Shown: positions 1-8,934, counted from the first letter of the stretch. The stretch is 44,912 nt of DNA from Actinomycetota bacterium (GCA_030681835.1 JAUXRN010000226.1:1-44912), one strand, 5' to 3'. The notes: generated from the sequence alone by a model not told the origin. Made by a program: numbers and translations.

Positions 1-1
1 C

Positions 2-1468
2 CTCGTCGCGTTCGCGGCCCAGGCCGCAGGTGCCCCCGAGCCGCGGCTGCTGCTGGCCAGCGAGGTCGGTCCGGACTCCGCGCTGCTGGCGTACGAGAGC
101 ATCCCCGGCACGCGCTTCTCCGAGCTCGACGACGTCACCGACGCGGACCTCGAGCAGGCATGGCGGGCCGTGCGCACCCTGCACGAGAACCAGATCAGCC
201 ACCGCTCGCTGACCGCGGCGCACCTTCTGCGCGCCGAGGACGGGACGGTCTGGCTCATCGGCGGCGAGACCGGCAGCATCGCGGCTGGCGACGTCGCCCA
301 GCGCATCGACCTCGCCGAGCTCCTCGTCACCCTGGCCATGCTGGCCGGGGTCGAGCGGGCCATCGCCACCGGCCGCACCGTGCTCGGCGTGGCCACCCTC
401 GCCCGCGCGCTGCCGGCCCTGCAGCCGGTCGCGCTGTCCCAGGTCACTCGCCGGGCGGTGCGCAAGCGCAAGGACCTGCTGGTCGCGCTGCGCGACGCGC
501 TCGCCGAGATCCGTCCCGACGCGAAGGCCGAGCAGATCCAGTTCGAGCGGGTGCGGCCGCGCACCCTCATGCTCATCGTCGTCGGCAGCATCGCCGGCTA
601 CCTGCTGCTGACCCAGCTCGCCCAGGTCGACCTCGTCACGCTGGTCACGACCATGAGCTGGGGCTGGGCCCTCGTGGGCCTCGTGCTCACGGTGCTCACG
701 TTCATCGCCGCTGCTTGGTCGCTGTCCGGTTTCGTCCCCGAGACACTGCCGCTGCACCGCACCGTCCTGGCCCAGCTCGCCGGCTCCTTCGCCACGCTCG
801 TGTCCCCGCCCACCATCGGGTCGATCGCGATCAATGTCCGCTTCCTGCAGAAGTCCGGCCTGCACCCGGTGCTCGCCGGGGCGAGCGTCGGCGTCGCCCA
901 GGTCATGGCGTTCGTGTTCCACATCGTCCTGCTGTTCGCCTTCGGCATCGCGGCCGGGACGCAGAGCGACCACACCTTCGACCCCCCGCAGTGGGTCGTC
1001 ATCGGCGTCGTCGCCCTGGCCGTCCTCGCCCTTGCCCTCGTCGCGGTCCCGGCGATCCGGCGGCTGATCGTCGAGCGGGTCCGGCCCACCCTGCGCGAGG
1101 TCATCCCCCGACTGATGACCGTCGTGCAGCGGCCGATCAAGCTGCTCGAGGGCGTCGGCGGGATCCTGCTCCTGAACGCTGCCTTCATCGGCGTGCTGTA
1201 CGCGTGCGTCGTGGCCTTCGGCGGCAGCCTGAGCATCGCCGTCGTGGCGGTCGTGTACCTGGCCGGCGCCACGCTCGGCCAGGCCGCACCGACGCCGGGT
1301 GGGCTCGGCGCGGTCGAGGCGGCCCTCGCGGCGGGCCTGACCGCCGGCGGCCTGGACGGCGGCATCGCGGTGTCGGCCGTCCTGCTCTTCCGGCTGCTGA
1401 CCTTCTGGCTTCCGACGCTGCCCGGCTACTGGTCCTTCAACTGGCTGACGAGAAAGGGATTGCTGTGA
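2..1468 (+). CDS. Kinase-like / UPF0104 (LPG synthase-type) integral membrane protein, 5' truncated
   Basis: The reading frame is open from base 2, so the gene starts before the window; 488 residues are visible. The first ~175 residues look like the C-lobe of a protein-kinase/APH-like fold: HENQISHRSLTAAHLL resembles a degenerate catalytic loop, with His-Arg in place of His-Asp, followed by a GGETGS segment. The remainder has seven or more hydrophobic segments and ends with the GQAAPTPGGLGAVEA region typical of UPF0104/TIGR00374 proteins, the family of the lysylphosphatidylglycerol synthase (MprF) transmembrane domain. The last four bases, GTGA, overlap the start of the next gene, so the two are probably cotranscribed. 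Membrane location is clear. Substrate is unknown, and nothing shows that the kinase-like part is active. It could be a lipid-modifying enzyme or flippase; this is inferred from the family only. Confidence 0.8.
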   Translation, partial: LVAFAAQAAGAPEPRLLLASEVGPDSALLAYESIPGTRFSELDDVTDADLEQAWRAVRTLHENQISHRSLTAAHLLRAEDGTVWLIGGETGSIAAGDVAQRIDLAELLVTLAMLAGVERAIATGRTVLGVATLARALPALQPVALSQVTRRAVRKRKDLLVALRDALAEIRPDAKAEQIQFERVRPRTLMLIVVGSIAGYLLLTQLAQVDLVTLVTTMSWGWALVGLVLTVLTFIAAAWSLSGFVPETLPLHRTVLAQLAGSFATLVSPPTIGSIAINVRFLQKSGLHPVLAGASVGVAQVMAFVFHIVLLFAFGIAAGTQSDHTFDPPQWVVIGVVALAVLALALVAVPAIRRLIVERVRPTLREVIPRLMTVVQRPIKLLEGVGGILLLNAAFIGVLYACVVAFGGSLSIAVVAVVYLAGATLGQAAPTPGGLGAVEAALAAGLTAGGLDGGIAVSAVLLFRLLTFWLPTLPGYWSFNWLTRKGLL

Positions 1469-1719
1469 GCGACGACGTCCGCCACCGCCATGTTCGGCTG
1501 ACCTTCCCTCCCGGGCCGGCCACCGAGCCGGTGATCTACGAGATCGTCACCCGGTTCGGCGTGGTCCCCAACATCCGGCGGGCCGCAATCCACGATCACT
1601 CCGGCTGGATGGTCCTGGACCTGGCCGGTCCCGACGCCGACCTCGACGCCGCGATCGAGTACATGACCGGGCGCGGGGTGGACGTCGCCCGGGTCGAGGG
1701 CGACGTGATGGAGGGTTGA
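1465..1719 (+). CDS. NIL domain-containing protein
   Basis: This 84-residue protein corresponds almost entirely to a NIL domain, the ferredoxin-like ligand-binding module found at the C-terminus of methionine ABC transporter ATPases. The typical pattern is visible: a beta strand (VRLTFPP), a helix (PVIYEIVTRFGVVPNI), a strand pair containing GWMVLDL and a final helix before GVDVARVEG. The start is the GTG that overlaps the upstream stop codon by four bases (GTGA), with AGAAAGGG upstream as a ribosome site. Stand-alone NIL proteins are common in actinobacteria and their ligand is generally unknown. Coupling to the membrane protein upstream suggests cotranslation. No catalytic residues are expected. 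Confidence 0.8.
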   Translation: MSDDVRHRHVRLTFPPGPATEPVIYEIVTRFGVVPNIRRAAIHDHSGWMVLDLAGPDADLDAAIEYMTGRGVDVARVEGDVMEG

Positions 1720-1756
1720 GCGGGGACGTCGAGTCGCGGAGTCGGCCCGGCGCCGC

Positions 1757-1762
1757 GAGACT
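1757..1762 (+). promoter_or_regulatory. Leaderless-type -10 hexamer before the CDGSH gene
   Basis: GAGACT is followed by six bases and then the ATG at 1769. No Shine-Dalgarno sequence lies between, which suits a leaderless transcript starting at or near the ATG. Confidence 0.4.
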
Positions 1763-1768
1763 TGCACC

Positions 1769-2005
1769 ATGAGCGCACCGACCCCCGAAGCCGACGGCAT
1801 CGTCACGATCACGCCCACCGAGAACGGCCCCTACGAGGTGGTCGGGCAGGTCCGGATCATCTCCCCGGACGGCACTGTCCTGCGAGAGACCGGCAAGGCC
1901 TACCTGTGCCGCTGCGGCCACTCGGCCAACAAGCCGTTCTGTGACAGCAGCCACCGGCGCGAGGGCTGGTCCGAGGCCAGCGATTCCGAGGACTCTGCCG
2001 AATAG
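1769..2005 (+). CDS. CDGSH-type iron-sulfur domain protein
   Basis: This 78-residue protein carries one CDGSH motif with Cys47, Cys49, Cys58 and His62 (CRC, then KPFCDSSH). It matches the three-Cys one-His ligand set of mitoNEET-family [2Fe-2S] proteins. The usual Gly after the Asp is Ser here. No transmembrane segment is present, so it should be cytosolic. Such small proteins transfer electrons or clusters; the partner is unknown. The ATG at 1769 has a -10-like hexamer six bases upstream and no ribosome site. The gene faces moeZ tail to tail, with a strong inverted repeat between them. Confidence 0.88.
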   Translation: MSAPTPEADGIVTITPTENGPYEVVGQVRIISPDGTVLRETGKAYLCRCGHSANKPFCDSSHRREGWSEASDSEDSAE

Positions 2006-2007
2006 GC

Positions 2008-2078
2008 ACCCGCCGACCTTGCGGTTGGCGTGGGTTCGACGGCCCCGGACCCCCGCCACCCTCAAGGTCGGCGGGGGT
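2008..2078. terminator. Bidirectional terminator between CDGSH gene and moeZ
   Basis: CCGCCGACCTTG (2010-2021) pairs perfectly with CAAGGTCGGCGG (2063-2074), and further G/C bases extend the stem at its foot. The ~41-base loop contains smaller G/C-rich pairings. It lies between two convergent genes and so can stop transcripts from both sides. There is no long T run, as is usual at this GC content. Confidence 0.6.
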
Positions 2079-3268
2079 TAGTACGAGGGCTTGTCCGGCT
2101 CGATCTGGCTGACCCACGCGACGATGCCGCCGCCCACGTGGATGGCATCGGCGTAGCCGGCCCCCTTGACGACCGCCAGGGCCTCGGCCGACCGGCCGCC
2201 CACCTTGCAGTGCAGGACGATGCGCTTGTCGGCCGGCAGCCGCTCGAGCGCGGAGCCGTCCAGGAACTCACCCTTCGGGATGAGGATGGCCCCGTCGATG
2301 CTGACGATCTCGTACTCGTTCGGCTCCCGGACGTCGATGAGCACGAAGTCCTGCTCGCCTGCGTCGCGGGCGTCGAGCATCGCCTTGAGCTGCACCACGG
2401 AGATCGTCGAGTCGCGGGCGGCCTCGGCCGCCTCGTCCGAGATCGTGCCGCAGAAGGCCTCGTAGTCGATGAGCTCGGTGACCGTGGGGTTCTCGCCGCA
2501 CACCGCGCAGTTCGGGTCCTTGCGGATCTTGACCTGCCGATAGGTCATGTCCAGCGCGTCATAGACCATGAGCCGGCCGAGCAGGCTGTCGCCGATGCCG
2601 GTCAGGAGCTTGATCGCCTCGGTGACCTGGATGGACCCGATCGACGCGCACAGCACGCCGAGGACGCCGCCCTCCGCGCACGACGGCACCATCCCTGGCG
2701 GCGGGGGCTCGGGGTAGAGGCAGCGATAGCACGGCCCGTGCTCCGCCCAGAACACGCTGGCCTGGCCGTCGAAGCGGTAGATCGATCCCCACACGTAGGG
2801 CTTGTTCAGCAGCACGCATGCGTCATTGACCAGGTATCGCGTGGCGAAGTTGTCGGTGCCGTCGACGATGAGGTCGTACTGCGCGAACAGGTCCATGACG
2901 TTGGACGAGTCGAGGCGCTCCTCGTGCAGGTTCACCGTGACGTGCGGGTTGATCTCCCGCACGCTGTCGCGGGCGCTCTGCGCCTTGGACCTGCCGATGT
3001 CGCTCTGGCCATGGATGATCTGGCGCTGCAGGTTGCTCTCGTCGACGACGTCGAACTCGACGATGCCCAGGGTCCCGACGCCCGCCGCGGCGAGGTACAT
3101 CAGGGCCGGGCTGCCCAGGCCGCCTGCCCCCACGCACAGCACCTTGGCGTTCATGAGGCGCTTCTGCCCCGTCATGCCGACGTCCGGGATGATCATGTGT
3201 CGGCTGTAGCGGCGCACCTCGTCGACGGTGAGGGCCTCGGCGGGCTCGACCAGGGCGGGCAGTCTCAC
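2078..3268 (-). CDS. moeZ: MoeZ: adenylyltransferase/sulfurtransferase (E1-like plus rhodanese)
   Basis: MoeZ activates the C-terminal Gly-Gly of small sulfur-carrier proteins (MoaD, CysO, ThiS types) with ATP and then thiolates it, supplying sulfur for molybdopterin, cysteine and other pathways. Residues 1-250 are a ThiF/MoeB fold with the nucleotide loop GAGGLGS (48-53), EFDVVDESNLQRQ, and two zinc-binding pairs, CYRC (180-183) and CAVC (254-257). Residues 285-396 are a rhodanese domain with active Cys354 in CKVGGRS. The 396-residue length is typical. The start is a GTG preceded by GGAG at a five-base spacing. A TANNNT hexamer (TAGCCT, 3325 to 3320) suggests a promoter ~50 bases upstream. 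Cytosolic, apparently monocistronic. Confidence 0.95.
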   Translation of the reverse strand: MRLPALVEPAEALTVDEVRRYSRHMIIPDVGMTGQKRLMNAKVLCVGAGGLGSPALMYLAAAGVGTLGIVEFDVVDESNLQRQIIHGQSDIGRSKAQSARDSVREINPHVTVNLHEERLDSSNVMDLFAQYDLIVDGTDNFATRYLVNDACVLLNKPYVWGSIYRFDGQASVFWAEHGPCYRCLYPEPPPPGMVPSCAEGGVLGVLCASIGSIQVTEAIKLLTGIGDSLLGRLMVYDALDMTYRQVKIRKDPNCAVCGENPTVTELIDYEAFCGTISDEAAEAARDSTISVVQLKAMLDARDAGEQDFVLIDVREPNEYEIVSIDGAILIPKGEFLDGSALERLPADKRIVLHCKVGGRSAEALAVVKGAGYADAIHVGGGIVAWVSQIEPDKPSY

Positions 3269-3327
3269 GGCGACTCCATGGATCTCGGGCTGGGACGCCG
3301 CTGTCGGCGCCGGTGCAGCAGGCTAAC

Positions 3328-3344
3328 CGCCCGTCCGGCGGGCG
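3328..3344 (-). terminator. Possible terminator after the glutamate dehydrogenase gene
   Basis: CGCCCG (3328-3333) and CGGGCG (3339-3344) form a six-base-pair stem with a five-base loop, about 50 bases past the dehydrogenase stop codon on its own strand. It is short and lacks a U tract. It overlaps the region expected to hold the moeZ promoter. Confidence 0.35.
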
Positions 3345-3394
3345 CATTCCCGCCCCCGCGCCACCTGCCAACCCTTCGCAGGGCGCAGCGGCCG

Positions 3395-6300
3395 CTAGGC
3401 CTGGCCGCCGAGCGTCGTCAGCCCCTGCGCGACGAGGTTGCGCAGGGCTCGCAGCGCGACGGACAGCGTGGCGAGGTCGGGGTCCTCCACGACCGCGATC
3501 TCCTCCAAGGTGGCCCGCGCTCGGGCGACCCCGGGGGCGTGCGCCTCCTCCCATGCGGCCAGCCGCTGAGCGGCCGGCATGTCGGCGGGCGTGGACTCGA
3601 GCGCTCGTTCTGTGAGCCCGGCCACGACGGCGTACAGGTCGCTGCGCAGGGCCTGCCGGGCCAGGGCGTTCCACCTGTCGCCGCGGGGCAGGTCCGTGAT
3701 GCGGACCAGGGTGCGATCGATGTCGTACCGCTCCGACACGGCGAAGTAGAGGGGGACGACCGAGTCGGCGGACTCGTCGGCCCGTCCGCAGACGTCGACG
3801 ATGTCGAGCAGCGCGTACACGTCGAGGGCGGAGGCGATCGTCCGGGACAGGCCCTCGGGCGCGCCCGCGACCATGAAGCGTTGGACCAGTCGGTCGAAGC
3901 GTTCCCGCTCGTTGCCCAGCAGGTGTGCCGGTACGAGATCGGCCCGGTCGGCAACGACGGAGCCGAACCGGTCGATCTCGCCCTGCACATCCAGGGAGCC
4001 GCCGCGAGTGTTGAGGAACCACCGGGTGGCACGGTCGAGCAGTCGCCGGTTCTCCAGGTGCAGCGCACACTGGGCGGAGGTCGGGATGAGATTGTCCTGC
4101 TCGTTGATGCGCTGCCAGATCTGCGGGATGCCGAAGATCGCCATCGACGCCCACGCCGCTCGCACCGCCTCGACCGCGCTCGCCCCCGTCTCCTCCATGG
4201 CCCGGAACACGAACGTGATGCCGCCGATGTTCAGGAGCCGGTTGCACGTCACGGTGCTCACGATCTGCGCCCGCAGGGGGTGTCCGTCGAGCTCGGCGGC
4301 ATACGCATCCGCCAGCGCGGGTGGGAAGTAGGACCGCAGCAGGGAGCCGAAGTACGGCTCGTCGGCGATGCCGGAGGAGCTGAGCTGCTCGGTCAGCCAG
4401 ATCTTGGCGTAGGCCAGCAGCACGGCCAGCTCGGGCGAGGTGAGTCCCTCACCGGCCAGCCGCCGGGTGCGCAGTTCCTCGTCGTCCGGCAGGAACTCCA
4501 GGGCGCGGTCCAGCAGCCCCTCCCGCTCGAGCTCACGGATCATGCGCTGGTGGACGGTGACGAGGCTGGTCGCGCCCGCCCGCGCGTTGCCCAGCACGAC
4601 GTTCTGTCCGTAGTTGTCCTCGAGCACCTGCGCGGCGACTTCGTCGGTCATGCTGGCCAGGAGGCCGTCACGTTCGGCTGCGGGCAGCGTGCCGCCGCGC
4701 ACGAGGGCATCCAGCAGGATCTTGATGTTGACCTCATGGTCGGACGTGTCCACGCCCGCTGAGTTGTCGATGGCGTCGGTGTTCAGCCGGACACCGTGCC
4801 GTGCCGCCTCGACCCGGCCAAGCTGCGTCATGCCCAGGTTGCCGCCCTCGCCGATGACCCCGCACCGCAGGTCGTTTCCGTTGATGCGGATGCGGTCGTT
4901 CGCCTTGTCCCCGACGTCGATGTTCGATTCGTTCTGCGCCTTGACGTAGGTGCCGATGCCGCCGTTCCACAACAGGTCGACGGGCGCCCGCAGGGCCGCA
5001 CGGATGAGGTCGTCGGGCGTCAAGGACGCCACGTCGGACGGGATGCCGAGGGCCTGCGCCATGGGCGCGCTGATGGCGATCGACTTTGCCGAGCGCGGGA
5101 AGACGCCGCCCCCCGCCGAGATCAAGGAGGCGTCGTAGTCGGCCCAGGACGAGCGGGGCAGGTCGAACAGCCGGCGTCGCTCCGCGAAGGACAAGGCCGC
5201 GTCCGGATCAGGATCGACGAAGACATGCCGGTGGTCGAACGCGACCACGAGGCGGATGTGCTCGCTCAGGAGCATGCCATTGCCGAACACGTCGCCGCTC
5301 ATGTCGCCGACGCCTGCGACCGTGAAGTCCTGCGCCTGGGTGTTAATGCCCAGCTCCCGGAAGTGCCGCTTGACCGACTCCCAGGCCCCCCGGGCCGTGA
5401 TGCCCATCGCCTTGTGGTCGTAGCCCACCGACCCGCCGGAGGCGAACGCGTCACCGAGCCAGAACCCGTAGTCGGCCGAGATCGCGTTGGCGATGTCGGA
5501 GAAGGTGGCCGTGCCCTTGTCCGCCGCGACCACGAGGTAGGTGTCGTCCCCGTCATGGCGCACGACGTCGGGCGGAGGGACCACCCGGCCGTCGACGAGG
5601 TTGTCCGTGATGTCGAGCAGCGACATGATGAACTCGCGGTAGGCCGACTTCCCCTCCGCCAGCCAGGCCTCGCGATCCACGCCCGGGTCCGGCAGCCGCT
5701 TGGCATAGAAGCCGCCCTTGGCCCCGACCGGCACGATGACGGCGTTCTTGACCTCCTGCGCCTTGACCAGCCCGAGTACCTCCGTGCGGAAGTCCTCCTG
5801 CCGGTCGCTCCAGCGCAGCCCGCCGCGCGCGACCGGCCCGAACCGCAGGTGCACCCCCTCGACCTGGGGCGAGTAGACCCAGATCTCGAACTGCGGGCGC
5901 GGCAGCGGCAGGTCCGGAACCATGCTCGGGTCCAGCTTCACCGCGATGGACATGCGGTCGATGCCGTCATCGTCGACCTGGAAGAAGTTGGTCCGAAGGG
6001 TGGCCAGGATGAGCGCCAGGAAGGACCGCATGATGCGGTCCTGGTCCAGGCTCGCCACCGCGTTCAGTTCCTGCTCGACCTCGGCGACGATGCGCCGCCC
6101 GGTGACGTCCCGGTCGGGCTTGGCGCCCGGCGCGAAGCGGGTCTCGAACAGCTCGACGAGCAGGCGCGTGATGCGCACGTTGGTAGCGGCCACGTCCTCG
6201 ATGAATCCCTGGCTGAAGGACGAGCCCACCTGCCGCAGGTAGCGCGCGTAGGCGCGCATGATCAGCGCCTGCCGCCACCGCAGCCCGCCCTGGACGATCA

Positions 6301-8239
6301 GCGCATTGAAGCCGTCGACCTCGGACCGGTCCGACCACGCGGACGCGAAGGCTTCCTCGAACCGCTCGGCCAGCGTCGACCGGCCGGGGATGTCGCGGTC
6401 GGGCAGCAGCATGCCGAAGTCGAGGATCCAGGCCGGCTCGCGCAGGGCGCGGGCGATCTCGTACGGGTACTCGTCGACGACATCGACGCCCATCGACTGC
6501 AGGATCGGCAGGACGCGCGAGAGCGGCATCGCCGGGCCGATCCTCGTGACCTTGAGCCGCAGGTCGCGCCTGGTGCCGTTGGGCGGCTCGTAGATCTCCA
6601 GGGACAGCTCCCCGGGCGCGAGCGCCTCGATGACCAGCGCATCGTTGACGCCGCGTCCAGGCCCGAACGCCTCCTTGTACGCCTCCGGGAACGCGTGCGC
6701 GTACGTCCGGAGCACGGCCGTCGATGCTCCCTCGCCGACACGCGCGACCAAGGCGGTGCCGAACTCGTCCTGCCAGCTGCGCGCCGATGCCGAGACCGCC
6801 GCCTCGAGGGCAGGAAGGTCGACAGCGGGCAGCCCTTGGCCCTCGGGGACCCGGATGACGAAATGGACGCGGGCGAGCAGCGATTCAGATACGCGCACGG
6901 TGTAGTCGACGGAGGAGCCCGCGAACGCCTCCGTCAGCAACGCCTCGATGCGCCGCCGTACCGGCGTGGTGTACCGGTCGCGGGGCAGGTACACCAGGCA
7001 CGACATGAAGCGCCCGTAGTCGTCCGGGCGGAGGTAGAGCTTGGTGTGGCGACGCTCCTGCAGGTGCAGGACCGAGGCAGCGATGCGCGCGAGGAGCTGG
7101 TCATGCACCTGGAAGAGCTCGTCGCGTGGGTACGTCTCGAGGAACTGCAACAGGTCCTTGGCGTTGTGCGACCCGGCGACGAAGTCCAGTTCCCGCAGCA
7201 CGGCCTCGTACTTGCGGCGCAGCACGGGGATGTCAAGGACGCTCTGCGTGTAGGCGCTCGACGAGAGCAGGCCGACGAACCTCCGCTCGCCGATGACGCT
7301 GCCTTGGGCATCGAAGCTCTTGACCCCGACGTAGTCGAGGTAGACCGAGCGGTGGACCGTGGACCGGGAGTTCGCCTTGGTGAGGATGAGCAGCTCCGGG
7401 GCCCGGGCCAGTTGCCGCACGGCCGGCGGGAGCACGGCGAAGCTGCGCGAGGTGGCCGAGGGAGCCTCGGCGGCGTCGGCGCTGAGGATGCCCAGCCCGC
7501 TGCCCGGGACGGGGACCAGGGCATCCTGCCCGTCGACCGTCTCGAGGAGGTACTCGCGGTAGCCGAGGAAGGTCAGGTTGTCGTCGGCCAGCCACCGCAG
7601 CAGCGCGACGCCCTCGCTCACCATGTCCGCCGGCAGCCCGCGCGGAGGCGTCGCGGCGACCTCCTCGGCCAGGATGATGGCGCGGCTGCGCATGGCCCGC
7701 CAGTCGCGCACCGCCACCCGCACGTCGCGCAGGACCCCCCGGATCCGCTCCTCGAGGGAGGCGTCACCCACCGCCTCGAAGTCGCGCTCGATCTCGATCC
7801 ACATCCACGATTCGGCCAGCGTGCCTTCGGGCCGCGCGTCATCGACATCGATGTCGAGGACCTCCAGCAAGGCTCCCTCCGGGTCACGCCTGACGACCAG
7901 TTGCGGGTGCACCACCAGGTGCACCCCGCGCCCGGCCTCCGCGAGGGCATTGGACACCGAGTCGACGAGGAACGGCATGTCGTCCGTGACGACCTCGAGC
8001 ACGGACGACACGTCGGCCGAGCCATCCGGTGGCGCCTCCCGCACGACCGCTGCTCCCGGCGGCCGCATGGCGGCAAGGGCGAGGAGCGACCGGGCGTGGC
8101 GGAGGACTGCCTCGACCGGCTGGCCGGGCAGGTCCTCCTCGGAGAGGTAGCGGTAGAAGCGGGTGCACAGCACGCGCTCGTTGGGGTCGGCGATCCGGTC
8201 CAGTGCCTGCCGGTCCACCCGGTCCAGGATTCCGGTCAC
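3395..8239 (-). CDS. gdh: NAD-specific glutamate dehydrogenase, large (180-kDa) class
   Basis: It catalyses oxidative deamination of glutamate to 2-oxoglutarate with NAD, feeding amino-acid carbon into the TCA cycle. The 1614 residues fit the L_180 family described in Streptomyces, Pseudomonas and mycobacteria. Long N-terminal ACT-like regulatory segments (about residues 1-650) are followed by the catalytic core. Its start is marked by GGLRWSDRQEDFRTEVLGL and KNAVIVPVGAKGGF (near 800-860), and it continues with the dinucleotide-binding region (GNGMLLSEHIRLVVAFDHRH, VGDKANDRIRINGNDLRCG). The C-terminal helical region (LTSPELAVLLAYAKIWL onward) is family-typical. The start is a GTG with GAGG seven bases upstream. 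It is transcribed divergently from the DUF2505 gene. In related bacteria the N-terminal part is regulatory; nothing here shows the effector. Confidence 0.95.
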   Translation of the reverse strand: MTGILDRVDRQALDRIADPNERVLCTRFYRYLSEEDLPGQPVEAVLRHARSLLALAAMRPPGAAVVREAPPDGSADVSSVLEVVTDDMPFLVDSVSNALAEAGRGVHLVVHPQLVVRRDPEGALLEVLDIDVDDARPEGTLAESWMWIEIERDFEAVGDASLEERIRGVLRDVRVAVRDWRAMRSRAIILAEEVAATPPRGLPADMVSEGVALLRWLADDNLTFLGYREYLLETVDGQDALVPVPGSGLGILSADAAEAPSATSRSFAVLPPAVRQLARAPELLILTKANSRSTVHRSVYLDYVGVKSFDAQGSVIGERRFVGLLSSSAYTQSVLDIPVLRRKYEAVLRELDFVAGSHNAKDLLQFLETYPRDELFQVHDQLLARIAASVLHLQERRHTKLYLRPDDYGRFMSCLVYLPRDRYTTPVRRRIEALLTEAFAGSSVDYTVRVSESLLARVHFVIRVPEGQGLPAVDLPALEAAVSASARSWQDEFGTALVARVGEGASTAVLRTYAHAFPEAYKEAFGPGRGVNDALVIEALAPGELSLEIYEPPNGTRRDLRLKVTRIGPAMPLSRVLPILQSMGVDVVDEYPYEIARALREPAWILDFGMLLPDRDIPGRSTLAERFEEAFASAWSDRSEVDGFNALIVQGGLRWRQALIMRAYARYLRQVGSSFSQGFIEDVAATNVRITRLLVELFETRFAPGAKPDRDVTGRRIVAEVEQELNAVASLDQDRIMRSFLALILATLRTNFFQVDDDGIDRMSIAVKLDPSMVPDLPLPRPQFEIWVYSPQVEGVHLRFGPVARGGLRWSDRQEDFRTEVLGLVKAQEVKNAVIVPVGAKGGFYAKRLPDPGVDREAWLAEGKSAYREFIMSLLDITDNLVDGRVVPPPDVVRHDGDDTYLVVAADKGTATFSDIANAISADYGFWLGDAFASGGSVGYDHKAMGITARGAWESVKRHFRELGINTQAQDFTVAGVGDMSGDVFGNGMLLSEHIRLVVAFDHRHVFVDPDPDAALSFAERRRLFDLPRSSWADYDASLISAGGGVFPRSAKSIAISAPMAQALGIPSDVASLTPDDLIRAALRAPVDLLWNGGIGTYVKAQNESNIDVGDKANDRIRINGNDLRCGVIGEGGNLGMTQLGRVEAARHGVRLNTDAIDNSAGVDTSDHEVNIKILLDALVRGGTLPAAERDGLLASMTDEVAAQVLEDNYGQNVVLGNARAGATSLVTVHQRMIRELEREGLLDRALEFLPDDEELRTRRLAGEGLTSPELAVLLAYAKIWLTEQLSSSGIADEPYFGSLLRSYFPPALADAYAAELDGHPLRAQIVSTVTCNRLLNIGGITFVFRAMEETGASAVEAVRAAWASMAIFGIPQIWQRINEQDNLIPTSAQCALHLENRRLLDRATRWFLNTRGGSLDVQGEIDRFGSVVADRADLVPAHLLGNERERFDRLVQRFMVAGAPEGLSRTIASALDVYALLDIVDVCGRADESADSVVPLYFAVSERYDIDRTLVRITDLPRGDRWNALARQALRSDLYAVVAGLTERALESTPADMPAAQRLAAWEEAHAPGVARARATLEEIAVVEDPDLATLSVALRALRNLVAQGLTTLGGQA

Positions 8240-8352
8240 GTCATCGCCTCTTCACCTGACGCCGCGCCAGCCGCGCGAGCCCGCACGCCGTTGTGCAGGC
8301 CAGTGGCAACGCTATCCCCCACGGGCACGGCAACGGGCCGGTACGACCATGC

Positions 8353-8358
8353 CAAGAT
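8353..8358 (+). promoter_or_regulatory. Leaderless-type -10 hexamer before the DUF2505 gene
   Basis: CAAGAT is followed by six bases and then GTG at 8365, with no ribosome-binding sequence. It supports the GTG over the in-frame ATG at 8293, whose extra residues are low-complexity and unlike the family. Confidence 0.45.
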
Positions 8359-8364
8359 GGCCGC

Positions 8365-8859
8365 GTGGCGACCTCCTTCCAGCATGAGCAGACCTTCCAC
8401 GCCGATCCGGCGGCCGTCATGGCGATGCTCAGGGATCCCGACTACATCCGCACCAAGTGCGACCGCACCGGGTCGATGGACACGACCGTGTCGGTCGAGG
8501 ACGGTCCCGATGGCGGCTGCGTGATCACCAGCGTGCGGGTGCTGCCGGCCAAGCTGCCCTCGGCCGTCAAGAAGTTCGTGGGCGACACCATCACCGTGAC
8601 CGAGCGGCAGGAGTGGGCGGCACCCGGCCCGGATGGAGCCGCATCCGCGGCGGGCACCGTGGAGTTCAGCGCACCGATGGCCTTCACCGCCACGATCACG
8701 CTCGAAGCCGATGGGCCGGCCACCCGCGTACGCACGGAGGGGTCCTTCAAGGCGTCCGTTCCGTTCGTCGGAGGCAGCATCGAGGGCACCGCGGCTGACC
8801 TGACCCGCAAGTACCTTGAAGTGGAGCAGGCCGTCGGCAACGAGTGGCTGGCCGGCTGA
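8365..8859 (+). CDS. DUF2505 domain protein (SRPBCC/START-like)
   Basis: This 164-residue protein begins FQHEQTFHADPAAVMAMLRDPDYIRTKC. That is the typical opening of DUF2505 proteins, which share the START/SRPBCC ligand-binding fold: first strand, then a helix with an aromatic contact, then a long curved sheet. The C-terminal helix ends TRKYLEVEQAVGNEWLAG. No catalytic motif is visible, and family members may bind a hydrophobic ligand, which is unknown. The chosen start is supported by the hexamer just upstream. The gene is divergent from glutamate dehydrogenase and is followed by a terminator-like hairpin overlapping its stop codon, so it is probably monocistronic. Confidence 0.8.
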   Translation: MATSFQHEQTFHADPAAVMAMLRDPDYIRTKCDRTGSMDTTVSVEDGPDGGCVITSVRVLPAKLPSAVKKFVGDTITVTERQEWAAPGPDGAASAAGTVEFSAPMAFTATITLEADGPATRVRTEGSFKASVPFVGGSIEGTAADLTRKYLEVEQAVGNEWLAG

Positions 8860-8870
8860 GCCGCTCAGCC
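8854..8870 (+). terminator. Hairpin at the end of the DUF2505 gene
   Basis: GGCTGAG (8854-8860) and CTCAGCC (8864-8870) form a seven-base-pair stem around a three-base loop. The stop codon lies inside the 5' arm. It resembles the short GC-rich terminators of actinobacteria. Confidence 0.5.
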
Positions 8871-8893
8871 CCTGATCCAGCCGGTCGGGGTCC

Positions 8894-8899
8894 TACCCT
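8894..8899 (+). promoter_or_regulatory. Possible -10 hexamer for the beta-propeller protein gene
   Basis: TACCCT matches TANNNT and would give a leader of roughly 70 bases before the ATG at 8975. No clear -35 element is seen at 16-18 bases upstream. Confidence 0.35.
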
Positions 8900-8934
8900 T
8901 GAGGTGAAGGCTGGCGACGTCCCGCGAGTGCCTG

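Noticed and set aside
2030-4762. 910-codon open frame on the plus strand
   Set aside because: It is antisense to moeZ and the dehydrogenase gene, is rich in Arg/Asp/Val/His shadow composition and matches no family.
4796-8524. 1242-codon open frame on the plus strand
   Set aside because: Antisense to the glutamate dehydrogenase, whose protein is clearly real; long shadow frames are expected at this GC content.
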